DNA from: an uncultured Oscillibacter sp.
GTDB lineage: Bacteria; Bacillota_A; Clostridia; Oscillospirales; Oscillospiraceae
DNA: 6,432 nt
Assembly: GCA_951800675.1 (NCBI GenBank)
Contig: CATOKC010000160.1
Span: forward strand, 1 to 6,432
Direction: 5' to 3'
Both the position numbers and the translations under genes were made by a program. The notes beneath the pieces are model-generated. The model searched no databases. It saw nothing but the letters and a program-made list of their open reading frames with translations, and had not been told where the DNA came from. Positions 1 through 4,384 of the stretch are shown piece by piece; within the stretch, counting starts at the first letter, position 1; every line of letters starts with the position of its first letter.

Positions 1-8
1 TTGTCTTT

Positions 9-17
9 ATTATACCA
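9..17 (-). promoter_or_regulatory. possible divergent extended -10 promoter
   Basis: Read on the minus strand, these bases give TGGTATAAT, a perfect -10 hexamer with a TG extension. The hexamer 17 bases upstream (32-37, TATCCA on the minus strand) is a poor -35 box, but extended -10 promoters often tolerate this. If real, it would drive a gene to the left of the window, divergent from the uridine kinase gene. That gene is not visible here, and a single short motif in an AT-rich stretch can arise by chance. Confidence 0.3.
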
Positions 18-107
18 CTTCTCCAGGATTTTGGATAGGTTTTTTGACACGCAGCCCGGAAAATGTCCGATGTGGTCATTCGGGATGTCCGCGGCCCACC
101 ATTTTTC

Positions 108-135
108 TTGCAATTCCCCCAGAATCCGCTATAAT
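108..135 (+). promoter_or_regulatory. SigA-type promoter of the uridine kinase gene
   Basis: The -35 box TTGCAA (108-113) is separated by 16 bases from a perfect -10 box TATAAT (130-135). Transcription would start near 142, giving a leader of about 25 nt that contains little more than the ribosome binding site. The element closely resembles the promoter in front of the phosphofructokinase gene (shared TTTTTCTTG and CGCTATAATAG blocks). Confidence 0.8.
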
Positions 136-167
136 AGAGGCAGTGATTTCAGGAAGGAGGCCCCACC

Positions 168-794
168 ATGCCAGAGACGATCTTCATCGGCATCGCCGGA
201 GGAACCGGCAGCGGCAAGACCACCCTCACCGCCCACATCAAAGAGCGCTTCGGCGGCGCTGTCAGCGTCATCTACCACGACAACTACTACAGGGCCCAGC
301 ACGGTATGCCCTTCGAGGTGCGATGCCGTCAGAACTACGACCACCCCGACGCTTTCGAGACGGACCTCATGATCCGCCACCTGCAAGACCTCAAAAACGG
401 GCATGCCGTCCGCTGCCCCGTCTACTCCTACACCGACCACGACCGCACGGAGGACACCATCCTTATAGAGCCCGCCTGCGTGGTCATCGTCGAGGGCCTG
501 CTCATCTTCCAGGACCCGGCCCTCCGGGAGCTGATGGATATCAAAATTTTTGTGGACACCGACGCGGACGTCCGCATCCTCCGCCGGGTCCTCCGGGACG
601 TGCGGGAGCGGGGACGGAGCATCGAGTCGGTGGTGGAGCAGTACCTGGCCACCGTCAAGCCCATGCATGAGCAGTTCGTGGAGCCCTCCAAGCGCTTCGC
701 GGACATCATCGTCCTGGAGGGGGGACACAACCTGGTGGCCCTGGATATGATCATGCAGAGGATCGCCGCCCATATCGCCCGGCAGGAGCCCTAA
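168..794 (+). CDS. udk: uridine kinase (uridine/cytidine phosphorylation)
   Basis: This 208-residue cytoplasmic P-loop kinase uses ATP or GTP to phosphorylate uridine and cytidine to UMP and CMP in pyrimidine salvage. The length is close to that of E. coli Udk (about 213). A Walker A loop GGTGSGKTT lies at residues 11-19. Then come the HDNYY motif (37-41), NYDHP (56-60), PVYSY (84-88), the VIVEG strand (106-110), FVDTDADVR (128-136), an arginine-rich lid RRVLRDVRERGRS (139-151) and EPSKRFADIIV (172-182), all typical of the uridine kinase/phosphoribulokinase superfamily and matching Udk in order and spacing. The ATG at 168 is chosen because AAGGAGG (154-160) lies 7 bases upstream and the promoter ends just before it. 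No terminator is visible between its stop and the next promoter, so some read-through into pfkA is possible. No key residue appears to be missing. Confidence 0.95.
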   Translation: MPETIFIGIAGGTGSGKTTLTAHIKERFGGAVSVIYHDNYYRAQHGMPFEVRCRQNYDHPDAFETDLMIRHLQDLKNGHAVRCPVYSYTDHDRTEDTILIEPACVVIVEGLLIFQDPALRELMDIKIFVDTDADVRILRRVLRDVRERGRSIESVVEQYLATVKPMHEQFVEPSKRFADIIVLEGGHNLVALDMIMQRIAAHIARQEP

Positions 795-813
795 AATTTT
801 CCATAAGTTTTTC

Positions 814-842
814 TTGTATCTGAAAACGGGACGCGCTATAAT
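814..842 (+). promoter_or_regulatory. SigA-type promoter of the phosphofructokinase gene
   Basis: TTGTAT (814-819) and a perfect TATAAT (837-842) are spaced by 17 bases. The predicted start near 849 leaves a leader of about 50 nt. The -10 region and the sequence before the -35 box match the udk promoter closely. The -10 box is directly abutted by the left arm of a 9-bp inverted repeat. Confidence 0.75.
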
Positions 843-871
843 AGGGGGCAGGAATCAACGGGGCGCGTCCC
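828..871. repeat. 9-bp inverted repeat bracketing the pfkA -10 box
   Basis: GGGACGCGC at 828-836 is perfectly complementary to GCGCGTCCC at 863-871, with 26 bases between the arms. The left arm lies in the promoter spacer and touches the -10 hexamer. The right arm lies just downstream of the predicted transcription start. Because only the right arm would be in the main transcript, this looks more like a DNA operator than an RNA hairpin. No regulator is identified, and chance occurrence in GC-rich DNA remains possible. Confidence 0.4.
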
Positions 872-898
872 CGAGAACGAACAAGGAGGATCATCGAC

Positions 899-1972
899 AT
901 GAAACGCATCGGAATGCTCACCAGCGGCGGGGACTGCCAAGCCCTCAACGCGGCCATGCGGGGCGTGGCCAAGGCCATGCTCAACGCCAACGAGAAGGTG
1001 GAGATCTACGGCTTCCAGGACGGCTATCAGGGCCTCATCTACGGCCGCTTCCGGCTCCTCACCTACGCCGACTTCACCGGCATCCTCACCAAGGGCGGCA
1101 CCTTCCTGGGCACCAGCCGCACCCCCTTCAAGACCATCCAGGTCCCGGGGCCCGACGGCGTGGACAAGGTGGCGGCCATGAAGCAGAACTACTACAAGCT
1201 CCAGCTGGACTGCCTGGTGATCCTGGGGGGCAACGGCACCCATAAGACCGCCAATCTCCTGCGGCAGGAGGGGCTCAACGTCATCACACTGCCCAAGACC
1301 ATCGACAACGACCTCTGGGGCACGGATATGACCTTCGGCTTCCAGTCCGCCGTGGACGTGGCCACCGGGGCCATCGACTGCATCCACACCACCGCCGCCT
1401 CCCACGGGCGCATCTTCATCGTGGAGGTCATGGGCCACAAGGTGGGGTGGCTGACCCTCAACGCCGGCATCGCCGGCGGCGCGGACATCATCCTGATTCC
1501 CGAGATCCCCTACGACATCGACAAGATCGCCAAGAAGATCAAGTCCCGCCACGACGGCGGCAGCCGCTTCACCATCCTCGCCGTGGCGGAGGGGGCCATC
1601 TCCAGGAAGGACGCGGCCCTGAGCAAGAAGGAATATAAAAAGAAGATGGCCAGCTACAAGTATCCCTCCGTGTCCTACGAGATCGCCGAGCAGCTGGGAG
1701 CGCGCTGCGGCCTGGAGGTCCGGGTCACGGTGCCCGGCCACACCCAGCGGGGCGGCAGTCCCTGCCCCTATGACCGGGTCTTCGCCAGCCGCCTGGGCAG
1801 CGAGGCCGGGGAAATGATCATGCGGGGCGAGTACGGCTTCATGGTGGGCTACAAGAACCGGGAGATCGTGAAGGTCCCCCTGGAGGACGTGGCCGGAAAG
1901 CTGAAGATGGTAGACCCCGATTCCTCCATCGTCAAGGAGGCCCGGCTCCTGGGCATCAGCTTCGGCGACTGA
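899..1972 (+). CDS. pfkA: 6-phosphofructokinase (glycolysis)
   Basis: This 357-residue enzyme phosphorylates fructose 6-phosphate to fructose 1,6-bisphosphate, the committing step of glycolysis, in the cytoplasm. Conserved blocks appear in order: SGGDCQALNAA (9-19), FLGTSR (69-74), GGNGT (110-114), the catalytic PKTIDND (132-138, base Asp136), the substrate-binding VEVMGHKVGW (175-184), PEIPYDID (201-208) and GHTQRGGSP (280-288). Gly113 matches E. coli Gly104, which in this family goes with ATP use, whereas PPi-using enzymes carry Asp there. Lys133, however, is the residue typical of PPi-dependent and group III enzymes. Asn112 replaces the Asp103 that helps hold magnesium in E. coli. ATP is therefore the more likely donor, but this is not settled. 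The ATG at 899 follows AAGGAGG (883-889) by 9 bases. It has its own promoter and a hairpin terminator region downstream. Confidence 0.94.
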   Translation: MKRIGMLTSGGDCQALNAAMRGVAKAMLNANEKVEIYGFQDGYQGLIYGRFRLLTYADFTGILTKGGTFLGTSRTPFKTIQVPGPDGVDKVAAMKQNYYKLQLDCLVILGGNGTHKTANLLRQEGLNVITLPKTIDNDLWGTDMTFGFQSAVDVATGAIDCIHTTAASHGRIFIVEVMGHKVGWLTLNAGIAGGADIILIPEIPYDIDKIAKKIKSRHDGGSRFTILAVAEGAISRKDAALSKKEYKKKMASYKYPSVSYEIAEQLGARCGLEVRVTVPGHTQRGGSPCPYDRVFASRLGSEAGEMIMRGEYGFMVGYKNREIVKVPLEDVAGKLKMVDPDSSIVKEARLLGISFGD

Positions 1973-1988
1973 CCTGCAAATATGGACA

Positions 1989-2014
1989 GGCCCCGAGGCG
2001 GATGCCCCGGGGCC
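1989..2014 (+). terminator. GC-rich hairpin after pfkA, without a U-tract
   Basis: GGCCCCG (1989-1995) pairs with CGGGGCC (2008-2014). Inside, GGC (1997-1999) can pair with GCC (2004-2006) around a four-base GGAT loop. The hairpin begins 17 bases after the pfkA stop codon but is followed by GTGTTCG rather than a run of T. It may protect the 3' end or weakly slow polymerase, with the next hairpin doing the real termination. Confidence 0.4.
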
Positions 2015-2045
2015 GTGTTCGTCCGGAGGGAGGTGTCCCAAAGAA

Positions 2046-2068
2046 GGGCGGGAAGTTTCGCCCGTTTT
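2046..2068 (+). terminator. probable terminator after pfkA, possibly bidirectional
   Basis: GGGCG (2046-2050) pairs with CGCCC (2059-2063); two extra G-T pairs are possible inside a four-base loop. TTTT follows at 2065-2068 on the + strand. Read on the minus strand, the same stem is followed by TTCTTT, so it could also end transcripts from the minus-strand promoter at 2170-2198. The stem is short, hence the moderate confidence. Confidence 0.5.
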
Positions 2069-2169
2069 CCTGACAGGGGCAAATGGGCTCCCTAAGAATC
2101 TGTTTCGCCTTCCAGCCCCTTTTGCAGACGTTTCAGATGCTTTTGATTTTTCTGTATCCCCGCTATTTT

Positions 2170-2198
2170 ATTATAGATAGAATTTATCTGAAATGCAA
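2170..2198 (-). promoter_or_regulatory. minus-strand promoter upstream of the XRE gene
   Basis: On the minus strand TTGCAT (2198-2193) is spaced by exactly 17 bases from a perfect TATAAT (2175-2170). It points left, away from the XRE regulator gene and towards the end of pfkA. No convincing minus-strand coding sequence lies downstream. A transcript from here would begin near 2163 and meet the hairpin at 2046-2063. The surrounding AT-rich stretch raises the odds of a chance match. Confidence 0.4.
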
Positions 2199-2239
2199 TA
2201 GACAATTTCCATCTACCGTATTCTCTATCATGGGTGATA
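2175..2239. promoter_or_regulatory. two small palindromes, possible repressor operators
   Basis: AGATA (2175-2179) and TATCT (2185-2189) form a 15-base palindrome around a five-base centre, inside the spacer of the minus-strand promoter. TATCA (2226-2230) and TGATA (2235-2239) form a second one around TGGG, just before the XRE start codon. XRE-family repressors commonly bind such short dyads near their own gene, so these are candidate autoregulatory sites. I find no clear + strand promoter for the XRE gene in this region. Confidence 0.3.
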
Positions 2240-2245
2240 AGTAAG

Positions 2246-2482
2246 ATGGAAACACGAATCAAAGACCTCCGTGTGGATGGGGACTTGACCCAGGCGCAAG
2301 TGGCAAAGGCGATCGGAATCACACAGCGGAAATACAGCTACCTGGAGACAGGGGCCCAGCAGTGGCCGGACGAACTGCTGGCGCGTCTCGCCGCGTTTTA
2401 TCAGACCAGCGTGGATTACCTTCTGGGCCTCACGGATGAGGAGCGGCCCTACCCAAGGGGAAAAAAGCGGCTCGGGCTTTGA
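2246..2482 (+). CDS. XRE/Cro-C1 family helix-turn-helix regulator
   Basis: This 78-residue protein is almost entirely a Cro/C1-type DNA-binding domain. It opens with METRIKDLR and continues with the helix-turn-helix LTQAQVAKAIGITQRKYSYL (residues 14-33). It ends with the family's usual AAFYQTSVDYLLGLTDE segment (about residues 50-66) and a short basic tail. Small single-domain members of this family act as dimeric repressors in phage, mobile-element or stress contexts; its target here is unknown. The ATG at 2246 is preferred to the in-frame GTG at 2234, because homologous proteins typically begin at this methionine and GGTGA (2233-2237) sits 8 bases upstream as a weak ribosome binding site. 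That site overlaps a small palindrome. The gene stands alone, with no visible phage or transposon genes around it and no clear terminator after it. Confidence 0.85.
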   Translation: METRIKDLRVDGDLTQAQVAKAIGITQRKYSYLETGAQQWPDELLARLAAFYQTSVDYLLGLTDEERPYPRGKKRLGL

Positions 2483-2538
2483 TTTAAGGCGCCTCCCCCC
2501 GATTCATAAAATATTTACACCAACCGCGCAACTTTTAC

Positions 2539-2567
2539 TTGCGAAACGGCGGCATATCGAGTATACT
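2539..2567 (+). promoter_or_regulatory. SigA-type promoter of the foldase gene
   Basis: TTGCGA (2539-2544) and TATACT (2562-2567) are separated by the ideal 17 bases. The predicted start near 2574 gives a leader of about 100 nt before the chosen ATG at 2677. The element also shows that the coding frame cannot usefully begin at the TTG at 2539, which is the -35 box itself. Confidence 0.75.
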
Positions 2568-2578
2568 AGGGGAAGTTG

Positions 2579-2605
2579 GCCGCAGACAGGGCCCTCCTGT
2601 GCGGC
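2579..2605 (+). other. 5' leader hairpin of the foldase mRNA
   Basis: GCCGCA (2579-2584) pairs with TGCGGC (2600-2605). CAGG (2587-2590) then pairs with CCTG (2596-2599), leaving a two-base bulge and a five-base loop. The hairpin begins only a few bases after the predicted transcript start, a position where stems often stabilise mRNA. A smaller stem, CCGC (2621-2624) with GCGG (2632-2635), follows. I recognise no known riboswitch or T-box here. Confidence 0.45.
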
Positions 2606-2676
2606 AAATACAACATGATACCGCTGTTCCCGCGGGGCGGGAGGAGCAGAAAATTTGGGAAGGAATGAACGAACCT

Positions 2677-4194
2677 ATGAGCGCATCAAGAGAAAAGAAA
2701 AAGCGTCAGGAGCTGACCCCCGGCAGTACCGCGGACCCCAAGGCCGCCCGTGAGGCCGAAGCCAGAGCCGACGCACGCAAGACCAACATCCTCTACGGCA
2801 CCCTGGGTGTCCTTTTCGTGGCCCTGGCAGTCTTCCTGGTGGTCTACAACTCCGGCATTCTGGAGCGGAACAAGACCGCCGTCACCATCGGCGGCGAGAG
2901 CTACAGTGTGGCCCAGGCCTCCTACTATTACCACAGCGCCTATCAGAACTTTATCAACAGTCAGAACGGCTACTACGCCATGGCTTTCGGGATGCTGGAC
3001 ACCAACACCCCCCTCAAGGACCAGAGCTATGACGACACCCAGACCTGGGACGACTACTTCAAGAGCGCAGCCGTGGAGAACATGCAGTTTGTCCACGCCG
3101 CCAAGAAGGCCGCTCAGGAGGCGGGCGTCACCTTGGGCGAGGAGGAGATGGAGGCTTTCAACAACACCGTGGACAGCCTCAAGGAGTCCGCCAAGTCCAA
3201 CGGCTACGGCTATAAGGCCTACGTGGGCGCCGTGTACGGCTCCACCGTCACCCCCTCCATCTATGAGGACTGCCTGAAGGACTACCTGCTGGCCAACAAG
3301 TTCGCCACCGACTACTATGCTGAACTCTCCTACACCGACGACGAGATCGGGACGTACTACAGCGAGAACAAGAACAGCTATGACCTTGTGGACGGCATCC
3401 TCGTCACCCTCTCCGGCACCCCGGAGGCCAAGACCGACGCCGACGGCAACGCCGTCGCCGCTACCGACGAGGAGAAGGCCGAGGCCATGAAGCAGGCCAA
3501 GGAGACCGCTGAGGAAATCCTCGCGGCCTACAAGGACGGCAAGGACATCGAGTCCATGGCCACCGAGGCCGAAGCCGGGTACTCCGAGAGCGCGGAGATG
3601 ACCTATACCGACAGCCTCTACGGCAACTGGTTCTTCGACGAGAGCCGCAAGACCGGGGACGCCGAGGTGCTGGAGAATGAGTCCGGCAGCAGCTACTATG
3701 TTGTCATCTTCAACGGCCGGGAGCGGGACGAGACCCTGGAGTACAATGTCCGCCACGTCCTCGTCAGCGCCGAGAGCCTGGAGCTGGGCGAGGGCGAGGA
3801 GGCCACCGAGGAGCTGCTCACCGCTAAGGCCCAGGAGATTCTGGACACCTGGGACGGCACCGAGGAGGGCTTCGCCAAGCTGGCGGAGGAGAACTCCAAG
3901 GACCCCGGCAGTGTGGACAACGGCGGCCTCTATGAGGACGTGCCCAAGGGCCGCATGGTCGCCGCCTTCCAGGACTGGTGCTATGAGGACGGCCGCAAGA
4001 GCGGCGACACCGGCATCGTCTACAACGCCGGCACCGGCGCGCATATCATGTACTTTGTTGGCTACGGCGACACCCCCTATTGGCACTACGCCTGCGAGAG
4101 CGCCTTGAAGGAGGAGGCTTACAACGCCTGGTACACCGAGATGAGCGAGAGCGCTCCCGCCGAGGTGGACGAGAGCGGAATGTCCGCCATCTAA
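2677..4194 (+). CDS. membrane-anchored parvulin-type peptidyl-prolyl isomerase (PrsA/SurA-like foldase)
   Basis: This 505-residue protein probably helps exported proteins fold on the outer face of the membrane. A strongly basic N-terminal tail (about 1-35) precedes one transmembrane helix (about 37-57), so the bulk faces outside. There is no lipobox, unlike classical PrsA. Residues 68-215 form a helical SurA-N-like region. The C-terminal half holds two parvulin-like repeats. The second (about 354-466) has the family's paired histidines in VRHVLV (His360) and GAHIMYF (His456), the NGGLYEDVPKG loop (415-425) and MVAAF (427-431). The first (about 234-351) lacks both histidines. The tail is acidic. 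The ATG at 2677 is preferred to the one at 2665, which directly touches AAGGA (2660-2664); from 2677 that site is 12 bases upstream, slightly long. The earlier in-frame codons back to 2539 lie in the promoter. It is monocistronic, with its own promoter and a strong terminator. Confidence 0.87.
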   Translation: MSASREKKKRQELTPGSTADPKAAREAEARADARKTNILYGTLGVLFVALAVFLVVYNSGILERNKTAVTIGGESYSVAQASYYYHSAYQNFINSQNGYYAMAFGMLDTNTPLKDQSYDDTQTWDDYFKSAAVENMQFVHAAKKAAQEAGVTLGEEEMEAFNNTVDSLKESAKSNGYGYKAYVGAVYGSTVTPSIYEDCLKDYLLANKFATDYYAELSYTDDEIGTYYSENKNSYDLVDGILVTLSGTPEAKTDADGNAVAATDEEKAEAMKQAKETAEEILAAYKDGKDIESMATEAEAGYSESAEMTYTDSLYGNWFFDESRKTGDAEVLENESGSSYYVVIFNGRERDETLEYNVRHVLVSAESLELGEGEEATEELLTAKAQEILDTWDGTEEGFAKLAEENSKDPGSVDNGGLYEDVPKGRMVAAFQDWCYEDGRKSGDTGIVYNAGTGAHIMYFVGYGDTPYWHYACESALKEEAYNAWYTEMSESAPAEVDESGMSAI

Positions 4195-4214
4195 TCCCCC
4201 AGACTGCGCACATG

Positions 4215-4245
4215 GCCCCGGAGGTCCCCCTCCGGGGCTTCCTTT
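4215..4245 (+). terminator. strong intrinsic terminator of the foldase gene
   Basis: A perfect 10-bp stem, GCCCCGGAGG (4215-4224) with CCTCCGGGGC (4229-4238), closes a four-base TCCC loop and is followed by TTCCTTT (4239-4245). It lies 20 bases after the stop codon. It should separate the foldase transcript from the surface-protein gene. Confidence 0.88.
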
Positions 4246-4370
4246 CGCCAAAAATTGGAATGGAGATATTGCACAAATTTGGCTTTGGCATATTGAAGTG
4301 GGACGGGTTTTGTGGTAGGGTAGGAGATGTGAAAAAGGGCCCTTGCGGGGGTATGCCTATTAGGAACGAG

Positions 4371-4375
4371 AGGAG
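4371..4375 (+). promoter_or_regulatory. ribosome binding site fixing the surface-protein start
   Basis: AGGAG lies 9 bases before the ATG at 4385, immediately upstream of a codon run that encodes a textbook signal peptide. Further upstream (4246-4370) I see no convincing promoter. TTGCAC (4269-4274) with TATTGA (4291-4296), spaced by 16, is the best but weak candidate. Confidence 0.65.
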
Positions 4376-4384
4376 CTTCTTGCC

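Noticed and set aside
44..49. Perfect -35-like TTGACA on the + strand
   Set aside because: The hexamer 17 bases downstream (67-72, CCGATG) is nothing like a -10 box, and the promoter at 108-135 explains udk better.
836..2041. Long open frame of 401 codons on the minus strand opposite pfkA
   Set aside because: It is the mirror of a clearly conserved gene in GC-rich DNA, where antisense frames stay open by chance. It has no recognisable domain and its composition is the usual antisense pattern rich in G, A, V, L, D and H.
2234..2245. GTG at 2234 as the start of the XRE protein
   Set aside because: It would add only MISK. It has no ribosome binding site, whereas the ATG at 2246 has GGTGA at a suitable distance and matches the usual family start.
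2092..2322. Minus-strand frame whose last part (KNQKHLKRLQKGLEGETDS) looks protein-like
   Set aside because: Its only ATG lies inside the XRE gene on the opposite strand. There is no start with a ribosome binding site near the minus-strand promoter, and no homologue is recognised.
2686..4251. Minus-strand frame of 521 codons opposite the foldase gene
   Set aside because: It is an antisense shadow: extremely rich in Gly, Val and Leu, with no motif, and it runs through the foldase terminator stem at its supposed start.
4335..4344. 10-bp palindrome AAGGGCCCTT upstream of the surface-protein gene
   Set aside because: It has no spacer, lacks a clear promoter beside it and is short enough to be expected by chance, so no role is claimed.
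4287..4357. Inverted 6-mers GGCATA (4287-4292) and TATGCC (4352-4357)
   Set aside because: They are short arms separated by 59 bases with no extension on either side; chance is the simplest explanation.
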